A stretch of 13,446 nucleotides of DNA from assembly GCA_903912405.1 (NCBI GenBank), contig CAIWHF010000199.1, positions 1-13,446 on the forward strand. The letters are read 5' to 3'. The notes under the pieces were generated by a model. It saw nothing but the letters and a program-made list of their open reading frames with translations, ran no database searches and was not told where the DNA came from. Shown here one piece after another: positions 6,963 through 13,019 of the stretch. Source of the stretch: an uncultured Bacteroidota bacterium. Its GTDB lineage: Bacteria > Bacteroidota > Bacteroidia > Chitinophagales > Chitinophagaceae. The translations under genes and the position numbers were made by a program. Within the stretch, counting starts at the first letter, position 1. Each line of letters opens with the position of its first letter.

Positions 6963-7518
6963 TTGCAGCCCAATTCTTTAATAATTGCATGCCTACCTTA
7001 GTGCCTATGCTCTCTGGATGGAACTGAATGCCAATTATAGGAAATTCTTCATGAGCTATAGCCATTACGGCGTTGTCAAAATTACTAATAGCAATCGTTT
7101 TTAGCGCGCTATTAGGTTCCATTTTTAATGCCAACGAATGATACCGCATGACATCAAAAGCAGTATCAATGCCTGTAAATAGTGGGTGCTGTGTGTGCGT
7201 AACGCTGCTTATTTTACCATGTTGTGGATATGCCGAGCGAACTAATTGTGCTCCAAAATAAATACCCAATGCTTGATGGCCTAAACAAATGCCAAGTATC
7301 GGCGTGGTAGCATGAAAATGCGCTATAATATCTAAGCAAATACCTGCTTCGTGAGGCGTTTTAGGACCTGGGGATAAGATGATTCTTGAAGGTTGTAATT
7401 GCTTTAATTCAGCTATTGTTATGGCATCATTTCTAAATAGTACACATTCTTGTATTTGCTGCAGATAATGATGTAAAATATTAGAAAAAGAATCGTAATT
7501 ATCTATTAATACCCACAT
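6952..7518 (-). CDS. pabA: Anthranilate/aminodeoxychorismate synthase glutaminase subunit (188 aa)
   Basis: This class I glutamine amidotransferase supplies ammonia to a chorismate-binding partner, making 4-amino-4-deoxychorismate for folate (PabA) or anthranilate for tryptophan (TrpG); one subunit can serve both. Motifs: DNYDSFSNIL at the N-terminus (7-16), LSPGPKTPHEAG (48-59), nucleophile elbow GICLGHQ with Cys78, then HGKISSV (100-106), MRYHSLAL and FHPES with His167 and Glu169, completing the triad. Length is normal. No trp or pab partner is near, so PabA versus TrpG cannot be decided; the isolated position slightly favours PabA. It starts 1 bp after cvpA ends and is the last gene of its run. 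Confidence 0.92.
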   Translation of the reverse strand: MWVLIDNYDSFSNILHHYLQQIQECVLFRNDAITIAELKQLQPSRIILSPGPKTPHEAGICLDIIAHFHATTPILGICLGHQALGIYFGAQLVRSAYPQHGKISSVTHTQHPLFTGIDTAFDVMRYHSLALKMEPNSALKTIAISNFDNAVMAIAHEEFPIIGIQFHPESIGTKVGMQLLKNWAAITF

Positions 7519-7519
7519 G

Positions 7520-8050
7520 TTATTTAGAAGGTATAGCGGTGATGAGCAATTGTAAATCTGTGAATACTGGTTTAATCCAAGGAATAATTTTTCCCATATG
7601 CTCCATGATCCAAGGTGTAATAGGTGCTATTACTGCGTAGCTTTTAGAATTACTAAAATGCTTAGCATCAATTATATGTAAGTTATTTATAAACCAATAA
7701 AAACTAGAAAGAACTATTAAGGAAATAAAACCATAGAGTATAGCACCTATGAGATGATTGGCCCATCCAAGTAGTAAAAGCGAACTTATTTTTTCAATAA
7801 ATTTTCCAATTAAATGAATAGCCAAAACAAAGAAGATAAACACTAAAATAAAACTAGCGAAGGGAGCCCATTTGCTAGACGTAATATGCTGGTCAATTAA
7901 AAAAGTAGAAAAATAATGGGTGAATTTTAAGGACAATATGATGCCCATCAAAAATGCCAACATAGAAAACGCACCCATGATAATGCCTTTTTTGAAGCCC
8001 CTATACAAGCCAAAAAGTAAAAATGCAAGTGCGATAAAATCTAATAGCAT
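7520..8050 (-). CDS. cvpA: CvpA family membrane protein (176 aa)
   Basis: CvpA proteins are small inner-membrane proteins named for a requirement in colicin V production; later work links them to envelope stress and bile resistance, but the molecular role is not established. The N-terminal hallmark is seen: LLDFIALAFLLFGLYRGFKKGII (residues 2-24, with the G-x-x-x-G-F-x-x-G pattern), followed by hydrophobic segments at about 25-43, 64-86 and 100-123, and the WANHLIGAILYGFISL segment that matches the family's D-x-x-L-G-x-x-x-G. The C-terminal 50 residues are amphipathic and lack clear features. It is set 3 bp after yqeY and 1 bp before the pabA start, so the three are surely cotranscribed. Confidence 0.85.
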   Translation of the reverse strand: MLLDFIALAFLLFGLYRGFKKGIIMGAFSMLAFLMGIILSLKFTHYFSTFLIDQHITSSKWAPFASFILVFIFFVLAIHLIGKFIEKISSLLLLGWANHLIGAILYGFISLIVLSSFYWFINNLHIIDAKHFSNSKSYAVIAPITPWIMEHMGKIIPWIKPVFTDLQLLITAIPSK

Positions 8051-8053
8051 AGT

Positions 8054-8506
8054 TTATTTTTGAAGTAATTCTTTTACCAAGGAAGCAATTAATTTGCCGT
8101 CTGCTTTTCCGGCTAATTCTTTACTAGCAATACCCATCACTTTACCTAGGTCGGCCATAGAACGAGCTCCTACTTGTGCTATAACAAGCTGTAACGCTTG
8201 CTTGATTTCCTCTTCGCCCATTTGCGCTGGTAAGAACTGTTCAATTATAACCAATTCTTCACGTTCTTTACTAGCTAAATCTTCTCTTTGTTGTTGCTCA
8301 AAAATTTGTAGAGAATCTTTGCGTTGTTTGGCCATTTTTTGCAACATTTTTATTTCTGTTGCTTCATCTATTTCGCCAGTAGCACCTTCTGCTGTTTTCT
8401 CAATGATGATAGCAGCTTTAATAGCACGCAAGGTGCGAAGAGCAACTTCGTCTTTAGCTTTCATAGCCGTTTTCAACGACTCCATTATTTTAGCTTCTAA
8501 GCTCAT
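8054..8506 (-). CDS. yqeY: GatB/YqeY domain protein (150 aa)
   Basis: A stand-alone version of the tail domain of GatB, the tRNA-dependent amidotransferase subunit, where the domain contacts the tRNA elbow. The free-standing protein has no fixed function. Seen are the N-terminal helix LEAKIMESLKTAMKAKDEVAL, then LRTLRAIKAAI (23-33), KMAKQRKDSL, QIFEQQQREDL and the conserved EQFLPAQMGEEEI, then MADLGKVMGIASKELAGKADGK with the family's G-K-V-M and G-K-A-D-G elements near the C-terminus. Length and order match the family well. It starts 10 bp after the gldC stop. Confidence 0.93.
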   Translation of the reverse strand: MSLEAKIMESLKTAMKAKDEVALRTLRAIKAAIIIEKTAEGATGEIDEATEIKMLQKMAKQRKDSLQIFEQQQREDLASKEREELVIIEQFLPAQMGEEEIKQALQLVIAQVGARSMADLGKVMGIASKELAGKADGKLIASLVKELLQK

Positions 8507-8516
8507 ACGCTATTTT

Positions 8517-8864
8517 TTATTGGTTTTGTTCTTTATCTAAAGCATCCATAGCTTTTTTCTGAAAACTACTAGCAAATGCTTTTAGTTCTTTAGCTAATGC
8601 TTGATTTTTTGTAGCTCTTTCAAAAGTTTCTGCCAAACCGTAAAAAGTTTGGAAGTAGAAATCAATCATTTCGTCAACCATCATTTTTTTAGTCCATAGA
8701 TCTATTCGTAATGCACTTTTTTCTTTGCCATCCCATAACCCGAGTAGTAAGGCCTTGGCTTCTTGCAATTCATTTACCCCTCCGTCTGGTGCTTCCCATT
8801 CAATAATATCTGGCATTTTATCTTCGTCGAGCGTAATGTCTATCTTAATAGTGGATTTTGTCAT
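8517..8864 (-). CDS. gldC: Gliding motility protein GldC (115 aa)
   Basis: GldC was found in Flavobacterium johnsoniae next to the lipoprotein gene gldB; loss of it reduces but does not abolish gliding. It is cytoplasmic and its biochemical role is unknown. The call rests on the start MTKSTIKIDITLDEDKMPD, the segment IEWEAPDGGV (about 21-30), ALLLGLWDGKEKSALRIDLW and the motif MMVDEMIDFYFQTFYGLAET, all typical of GldC. I chose ATG 8864; an upstream TTG at 8885 would add seven residues without family support. There is no gldB or other gld gene in the window, so it does not by itself show that the organism glides. It is preceded by a candidate promoter in a 43-bp gap. Confidence 0.9.
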   Translation of the reverse strand: MTKSTIKIDITLDEDKMPDIIEWEAPDGGVNELQEAKALLLGLWDGKEKSALRIDLWTKKMMVDEMIDFYFQTFYGLAETFERATKNQALAKELKAFASSFQKKAMDALDKEQNQ

Positions 8865-8882
8865 TAGTATGTATTTAGATTG

Positions 8883-8890
8883 CAAAAATA
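8883..8890 (-). promoter_or_regulatory. Candidate -7 box for gldC-yqeY-cvpA-pabA
   Basis: TATTTTTG on the minus strand is a perfect TAnnTTTG match, 18 bases before the gldC ATG and in the widest gap of this gene run (43 bp after the pseudouridine synthase gene). No TTTG was found at -33. It would be an internal promoter splitting the run in two. Confidence 0.35.
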
Positions 8891-8907
8891 AGATTCTTTA
8901 TCAATAT

Positions 8908-9630
8908 TTATTTACTCCATTTTCTTAATTGCTGAAGGCTAGCACGCATATCTTTTGGGAGCGGAGCTTCAACTGATACCATGTTTCCATCAGCCTTTTT
9001 AAAGCTGAGTTTATGTGCATGCAAAGCCAATCTGTTTAAAATTGGTTTTTCTTCCTCTTCTAGTTTAGCTAAATTAAATTTCTTTTTTAACTGAGAAACA
9101 TAGAGCGCAGCACCATCTCCATACAGGGGGTCGGCAACTAAACTATGACCTAGAGATTGCACATGCACCCTTATTTGGTGGGTGCGTCCTGTATGGATTT
9201 GAAAGCTAACTAAAGAGTAGTTTTTGAATTCCTCAATTACTTCATAGTCGGTATGCGAAAATTTGCCTTTATGAGCGATGATCATTTTGCCATTCTTGGC
9301 AGGATGCTCCGCTAAATTATTTTCTATGCTTCCTATATTAGGTGTTAGTTTGCCATGTACAAGGCCTAAATACCATTTTCCAATGTTATGTTCTTCAAAT
9401 AATTTGGATAGGTATTTATGTGTAGTTTCATCTTTTGCAAAGCAGATAACACCACTAGTATCCTTGTCAATTCTATGAACGGTAAATACTTTTGCACCCA
9501 AATAGGCTTCAATTTCTTTTTTTAGAGTAGGCGCATGCTCATCAAATCTATCTGGTATGACTAATAAACCAGATGGTTTATTGACAATTATCAACTCCGC
9601 GTCTTCGTAACAAACTTCTAGTCCTTTCAT
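8908..9630 (-). CDS. RluA family RNA pseudouridine synthase (240 aa)
   Basis: Enzymes of this family turn uridine to pseudouridine in rRNA or tRNA. The catalytic motif HRIDKDTSGV (52-61) holds the nucleophile Asp55. The other family blocks are present: ELIIVNKPSGLLVIP (12-26), WYLGLVHGKL (87-96), HTGRTHQIRVHVQSLGHSLV (146-165), DPLYGDG and the leucine-rich RLALHAHKLSF near the end. There is no N-terminal S4 RNA-binding domain, so it is the compact form like RluA or RluC/D cores. The target uridine cannot be read from sequence, so I give no symbol. It is 2 bp downstream of ybeY, which suits a shared role in ribosome maturation. Confidence 0.92.
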   Translation of the reverse strand: MKGLEVCYEDAELIIVNKPSGLLVIPDRFDEHAPTLKKEIEAYLGAKVFTVHRIDKDTSGVICFAKDETTHKYLSKLFEEHNIGKWYLGLVHGKLTPNIGSIENNLAEHPAKNGKMIIAHKGKFSHTDYEVIEEFKNYSLVSFQIHTGRTHQIRVHVQSLGHSLVADPLYGDGAALYVSQLKKKFNLAKLEEEEKPILNRLALHAHKLSFKKADGNMVSVEAPLPKDMRASLQQLRKWSK

Positions 9631-9632
9631 GC

Positions 9633-10064
9633 TTATTGCTTAAAATAGGTATTTAAATAGTATTCTTCTTTTGCTCTCATTAAGGCCGCATCTTGTTTTG
9701 ATTTGTCTTTGAGTCCACACAAGTGTAAAATGCCGTGAAAGAGCACTCGGTGCAATTCCTGTTCCATACTGCTATTGAATTTTTGAGCATTTTCTTTTAC
9801 ACGGTCAATGCTAATGTAAATATCACTCACAATTTCGGTTTTATTATTGCTTAAATCGAATGTAATTATATCAGTATAGGTATCGTGTTGTAAATATTCT
9901 TGATTAATTGTTAATAGATATTCGTCAGAGCAAAAAATATAATTGATCGTATCTATGCGATGATTTTTTCTAAAATCCTGAACTATACTAGCCAAAAAAT
10001 GCTTTAGTCGTATTTTATTTTTTAATACCACGCTTTGGTCAGCTTGGTGAAAATGGATAGCCAT
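9633..10064 (-). CDS. ybeY: Endoribonuclease YbeY (143 aa)
   Basis: YbeY is a metal-dependent RNase needed for 16S rRNA 3' maturation and quality control of 70S ribosomes. Motifs: DTYTDIITFDLS (61-72), corresponding to the family's T-D-V-L-S/T-F, then DIYISIDRVKENA (81-93) and HGILHLCGLKD (110-120). In Escherichia coli the motif ends D-H with three histidines binding zinc; here His110 and His114 are kept but the third position is Asp120. I recall the same K-D or G-D ending in other Bacteroidota YbeY proteins, so this is probably lineage-wide and not damage. It is first in the minus-strand run and divergent from feoA across 68 bp. Confidence 0.93.
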   Translation of the reverse strand: MAIHFHQADQSVVLKNKIRLKHFLASIVQDFRKNHRIDTINYIFCSDEYLLTINQEYLQHDTYTDIITFDLSNNKTEIVSDIYISIDRVKENAQKFNSSMEQELHRVLFHGILHLCGLKDKSKQDAALMRAKEEYYLNTYFKQ

Positions 10065-10094
10065 TATGAAAATTTATGCAAAGTTTATAAATAA

Positions 10095-10127
10095 TTTAGG
10101 TAAGCAACTACTCAACATGTATTTTTG
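10095..10127 (+). promoter_or_regulatory. Candidate feoA promoter with near-leaderless start
   Basis: A -33-like TTTA (10095-10098) and a perfect -7 box TATTTTTG (10120-10127) are spaced by 21 bases, within the range of Bacteroidota housekeeping promoters. The feoA ATG begins only five bases after the box, so the transcript would start at or within a few bases of the start codon. Confidence 0.45.
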
Positions 10128-10132
10128 CATGT
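10115..10132 (+). repeat. Inverted repeat enclosing the feoA -7 box
   Basis: ACATG (10115-10119) and CATGT (10128-10132) are perfect inverted copies that enclose exactly the eight bases of the -7 box and abut the feoA ATG. The symmetry and placement suit a repressor site, possibly iron-responsive. Five-base arms are short, so chance is possible. Confidence 0.35.
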
Positions 10133-10378
10133 ATGAAAGAAACAAGCCTAGAAGAAATTCGTTTAACGGAATTGCCCTTGGGTTCTAAAGCAAAGATAAC
10201 AAAACATGATGAAAGCGAATTTCATTTAACCTTGTTAGAAATGGGTTGCGTGCCTGGAGAGTCAGTTTGGCTTGAAATGGTTGCTCCCTTAGGCGATCCC
10301 ATTGCTATTCAAATAGCGGGCTATCATTTGAGTATTAGAAAAAAGGACGCTGAAAAAATCTGGGTGTCCGTTATTTAA
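10133..10378 (+). CDS. feoA: FeoA-domain protein (81 aa)
   Basis: FeoA is a small SH3-like cytoplasmic protein that works with the ferrous-iron permease FeoB; its precise role is unsettled. The domain is seen throughout: IRLTELPLGSKAKI (9-22), LLEMGCVPGESVWLE (34-48), corresponding to the L-x-x-x-G-h-x-P-G hallmark, then APLGDPIAIQIAGYHLSIRK (51-70), matching the G-D-P-x-x-h-x-h-x-G-x-x-h-x-L-R core. No feoB follows: nadD starts 10 bp downstream. It is therefore a solitary feoA, and FeoB must be encoded elsewhere if this is an iron-uptake protein. The alternative is a free-standing FeoA-like regulatory domain. The ATG at 10133 is the only start before the conserved region. Confidence 0.88.
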   Translation: MKETSLEEIRLTELPLGSKAKITKHDESEFHLTLLEMGCVPGESVWLEMVAPLGDPIAIQIAGYHLSIRKKDAEKIWVSVI

Positions 10379-10388
10379 ATTATTATCT

Positions 10389-10958
10389 ATGCATATTGGT
10401 TTATATTTTGGCAGCTTTAATCCCATCCACACGGGGCATCTTATTATTGCAAATCATATTTTAGAACATACAGAAGTGGATAAAATTTGGTTTGTGGTAT
10501 CTCCTCAAAATCCTTTAAAGCCTGCGCATACCTTGCTTAATGAATTTGATAGATTACACCTCGTGCAATTAGCTATTGAAGGCAATAATAACTTACGAGC
10601 GAGTAATATCGAGTTTTCTTTACCAAAGCCGTCTTATACAATTGATACTATGGCTTATTTGCATGATAAATTTCCTTTAGAAAAATTCTCCATTATTATG
10701 GGCAGCGATAGTTTTCAGAATTTGGAACGTTGGAAAAATGTAGAGATTTTAATTGCAAATTATGAAATCATCATTTATAAAAGACCGGGTTATGAAATTG
10801 ATAATAAAGTAGGTGCAAAAATCAATGTTGTCAACGCGCCGCTTATAGAAATTTCCTCTTCTCTTATCAGGTCATTAGTAAAAGAAAATAAATCTATACG
10901 TTATTTAATGCCCGACACGGTAATGCATTATATTTTAGAAAACCGCTATTATAAATAG
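10389..10958 (+). CDS. nadD: Nicotinate-nucleotide adenylyltransferase NadD (189 aa)
   Basis: NadD joins nicotinate mononucleotide and ATP to give deamido-NAD, a late step of NAD synthesis. It is a Rossmann-fold nucleotidyltransferase: the ATP motif GSFNPIHTGH (8-17) is complete, followed by VVSPQNPLKP (36-45), the substrate loop PSYTIDTM (81-88), IMGSDSFQNLERW (103-115), and ISSSLIRS (155-162), matching the family's I-S-S-T/S-x-I-R. Length is as expected. The L-x-x-x-N-P-L-K and T-I-D-T elements separate it from the related CoaD, which is encoded on the other strand just downstream. It is 10 bp after feoA and 16 bp before a small membrane-protein gene. Confidence 0.94.
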   Translation: MHIGLYFGSFNPIHTGHLIIANHILEHTEVDKIWFVVSPQNPLKPAHTLLNEFDRLHLVQLAIEGNNNLRASNIEFSLPKPSYTIDTMAYLHDKFPLEKFSIIMGSDSFQNLERWKNVEILIANYEIIIYKRPGYEIDNKVGAKINVVNAPLIEISSSLIRSLVKENKSIRYLMPDTVMHYILENRYYK

Positions 10959-10974
10959 AAATAACTATACTCTT

Positions 10975-11127
10975 ATGATTCAAAGAAATAAGTCACTATT
11001 TGGTATTTTACTTGGTTCGCTTTTAGGCTATTGGTTGGCTAGTGATAAGCAAACGCGCACGAAAGATTGGCAAGCCTTGCAAAATGCATGGGCTAATTGG
11101 AGGACCAAATTTCGAAGTAATTTTTAA
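10975..11127 (+). CDS. Small single-pass membrane protein with a glycine zipper (50 aa, unrecognised)
   Basis: A short frame from ATG 10975 to TAA 11127 encodes M-I-Q-R-N-K, a hydrophobic helix at about 8-22 (LFGILLGSLLGYWLA) and a basic, Trp-rich tail (Trp32, Trp39, Trp42; ends WRTKFRSNF). Gly10, Gly14 and Gly18 form a G-x3-G-x3-G zipper, a pattern that packs membrane helices into oligomers. It loosely recalls the N-terminal part of YtxH-like proteins, but I do not recognise it. It fills the otherwise empty gap between nadD and coaD, 16 bp after nadD on the same strand, and its stop TAA shares TTAA with the coaD stop. No ribosome-binding site is evident, which is usual here. The clean N-in, membrane, basic-tail design favours a real gene. 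Confidence 0.6.
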   Translation: MIQRNKSLFGILLGSLLGYWLASDKQTRTKDWQALQNAWANWRTKFRSNF

Positions 11128-11603
11128 GGGGTCGTATTAAAATCCTTCACTATAGCATCTGGTATAAACTGATGTACATTTCCATGGCTTCTAATGACAT
11201 CTCTTACTAAGGTAGAAGAGATGGTAGAGTATAAAGGAGTGCAGGTTAAAAACACGGTTTCCATTTCGGGCGCCAACATGCGGTTCATATCTGCTATCGC
11301 TTTTTCGTATTCAAAATCATTGATGTATCGAATGCCTCTAAGTATAAATTGAGCATTGTGTTTTTTACAACAATCAATGGTCAACCCTTCGTAGGAGATC
11401 ACTTTTATTTTAGGTTCATTTTTGTAGATGCTTTCTATCCAAGCTATGCGTTGCTCTAAAGAAAACATCGGTTGCTTTGAGGAATTTATACCGATGCCTA
11501 TTATCAGCGCATCAAAAAGGCCTAGTGCCCTATCTATTATATCCGTATGCCCTTTTGTAATCGGGTCGAAGGTGCCAGGGAAAAGACAAATACGTTGAGC
11601 CAT
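11124..11603 (-). CDS. coaD: Phosphopantetheine adenylyltransferase CoaD (159 aa)
   Basis: CoaD transfers AMP from ATP to 4'-phosphopantetheine, giving dephospho-CoA, the penultimate step of coenzyme A synthesis; the active form is a hexamer. Motifs: PGTFDPITKGH (9-19), with the T-x-G-H ATP site and the catalytic His19, the substrate arginine in FILRGIRYINDFEYE (86-100), MNRMLAPEMETVFL (106-119) and ISSTLVRDV (128-136). Length matches the usual 155-165 residues. It is 2 bp downstream of rsmD, a pairing seen in many bacteria. Its stop codon overlaps the stop of the small membrane-protein gene on the other strand through a shared TTAA. Confidence 0.95.
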   Translation of the reverse strand: MAQRICLFPGTFDPITKGHTDIIDRALGLFDALIIGIGINSSKQPMFSLEQRIAWIESIYKNEPKIKVISYEGLTIDCCKKHNAQFILRGIRYINDFEYEKAIADMNRMLAPEMETVFLTCTPLYSTISSTLVRDVIRSHGNVHQFIPDAIVKDFNTTP

Positions 11604-11605
11604 AA

Positions 11606-12142
11606 TTAGGGTTTGAAAAATGAAAAGAAAGTAGTTCCGAATTTCTTCTGTTTCGTAAAGTTAGGATGATTTTCGAAATTTACATTCAGTGTATGTTCTA
11701 AAATTAACAGGCCTTCTTTATCGAGCAAATTAGCATTGAGTATCATATCGGGCAACTGTTTCATCTCTGGAATGGCGTATGGCGGGTCTACAAAAATCAG
11801 TTTATAAGTTGCGCTCCCTGTTAGGATCCATTGAAGTGCATTCGCAGGTAGCACTTGTATCTGCTCTTCAATTTTAAACGCTTGCGCAGTTTTTTTTATA
11901 AACGAAATAAGTAAAGGGTCTTTTTCTATTAGTGTTGCATGCTGAGCCCCTCTAGAAATTAATTCGAAACTAATACTTCCAGTGCCAGCAAATAATTCTA
12001 AACAATTGCAGTCTTCAAAATCAAGCATAGACCGAAGGGTATTAAAAAGGCCCTCTTTGGCTAAGTCGGTTGTTGGCCTTGCTTGCATGTTTTTCGGAGG
12101 GTGTATTCTTCTGCCCCCTAATTGCCCACTAATTATTCGCAT
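11606..12142 (-). CDS. rsmD: 16S rRNA (guanine966-N2)-methyltransferase RsmD (178 aa)
   Basis: RsmD methylates G966 of 16S rRNA during 30S assembly, using S-adenosylmethionine. Motifs: the start MRIISGQLGGRRI, RPTTDLAKEGLFNTL (22-36), the cofactor-binding motif LELFAGTGSISFE (48-60), the acidic end of the second strand LIEKD (71-75) and the catalytic FVDPPYA (117-123), the D-P-P-Y typical of N2-guanine/N6-adenine methylases. The C-terminus is typical in length. Its first codons overlap the 3' end of the DUF3822 gene by 10 bp and it ends 2 bp before coaD, so translation of the three is probably coupled. Confidence 0.94.
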   Translation of the reverse strand: MRIISGQLGGRRIHPPKNMQARPTTDLAKEGLFNTLRSMLDFEDCNCLELFAGTGSISFELISRGAQHATLIEKDPLLISFIKKTAQAFKIEEQIQVLPANALQWILTGSATYKLIFVDPPYAIPEMKQLPDMILNANLLDKEGLLILEHTLNVNFENHPNFTKQKKFGTTFFSFFKP

Positions 12143-12903
12143 GCTGCTAAGTGTTGATAAAATTTATTTTGCGGGATCCATGTCATGTGCTCTCCAAAAT
12201 AAGAGCCAATCAATTCTTTTGCATTCGCATTGGTATCATTAGTTGAAACTTCAAGCAAATAGGCATTACTATTTGCTAATAAGATATTTAACTGCTGGGT
12301 AATTTCTTCTAGTGTGCTATTGTGCATTATTTGATGGGAATGAAGATGCCCATTCTCAAAATGCGTGAGCATGCAATAAGCATTATGTAAATGCAATGTT
12401 ATTAAGGTGTTTTGATTCTTTTGAGTAGCGCTAAAACAACTTACAAGAGGTTTTATACTAGCATTTTCAAAATGCGTATCGATGGTTTGTAAAAGGTATT
12501 TAGGGTAATGCATGATATACATTGCAGTTCCGTTATCGAAAGGGCATTGATGTATAAGATGATTGTTGGATACAAAATGAATTGCGCGATACCAATGTTC
12601 AGCCGGTGTTGGCTCATGCAATGCAGCAGGAATCAACATGCCTTGCTCTGGGGCAATATATATATGGGTGGTAAGCTCTTTAGTGTCTAAAAGGTAATTG
12701 TTTATTAACTCATTAAATAACATCTCCTCCATGTATTGTGTCGTATTATCGGTAGTTATAGTTGAGATTTCAATTGCTATATTGTTTTTAGCAAAACTCG
12801 CTTTAGTGATGCCATTAGGATACATAACCAAAACTATTTTTTCAGTAGTAGCGTTGGATAGTTTGTCGTTTAAATAAAGTGTATGTAAATTCAAATTAGT
12901 CAT
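12133..12903 (-). CDS. DUF3822 family protein, function unknown (256 aa)
   Basis: I recognise this as the Bacteroidota family DUF3822, which has no established function and is usually found directly upstream of rsmD, as here. What can be seen: no signal peptide or membrane segment, so probably cytoplasmic; an alternating hydrophobic/polar pattern (KIVLVMYPNGITKASFA, AIEISTI, THIYIAP, AMYIMHYPKYLLQTID, TLITLHLHNAYCMLTHF) that suggests a beta-rich two-lobed fold; many His, Asn and Thr. A resemblance to actin-like (ASKHA) ATPases or PilM-type pilus proteins is possible from this strand pattern, but I see no clear phosphate-binding motif. The stop overlaps the rsmD start by 10 bp. The fixed linkage to rsmD and coaD hints at an rRNA-modification or growth-related role. 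Confidence 0.75.
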   Translation of the reverse strand: MTNLNLHTLYLNDKLSNATTEKIVLVMYPNGITKASFAKNNIAIEISTITTDNTTQYMEEMLFNELINNYLLDTKELTTHIYIAPEQGMLIPAALHEPTPAEHWYRAIHFVSNNHLIHQCPFDNGTAMYIMHYPKYLLQTIDTHFENASIKPLVSCFSATQKNQNTLITLHLHNAYCMLTHFENGHLHSHQIMHNSTLEEITQQLNILLANSNAYLLEVSTNDTNANAKELIGSYFGEHMTWIPQNKFYQHLAACE

Positions 12904-12928
12904 TGGTTTATTTTTGTTTTGTAAAATT

Positions 12929-12947
12929 AAGTAGAGAAGTACTACTT
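12929..12947. repeat. Short inverted repeat between DUF3822 and the MATE gene
   Basis: AAGTAG (12929-12934) and CTACTT (12942-12947) are inverted copies around a 7-base loop in the 116-bp divergent gap. The site lies 26-44 bases before the DUF3822 ATG. There is no T-tract of note, so it looks more like an operator or chance symmetry than a terminator. Confidence 0.2.
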
Positions 12948-12991
12948 TCCTATTAATTCAAATGAAATTATAGAATCCCTTATTAATAAAG

Positions 12992-12999
12992 TATATTTG
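12992..12999 (+). promoter_or_regulatory. Candidate -7 box for the MATE transporter gene
   Basis: TATATTTG matches TAnnTTTG perfectly, 20 bases before the proposed GTG start. No TTTG lies at the expected -33 position, so support is partial. Confidence 0.35.
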
Positions 13000-13019
13000 A
13001 TATCGAAATTTAACTACTT

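Noticed and set aside
8094..8540. A 148-residue Cys/Ser-rich frame on the plus strand over yqeY
   Set aside because: It is the complement of an Ala/Lys/Glu-rich helical protein; the low-complexity Ser/Cys/Ile composition is typical of such shadows.
10133..10958. A feoAB ferrous-iron operon
   Set aside because: No FeoB G-domain or permease sequence follows; the next gene is clearly nadD.
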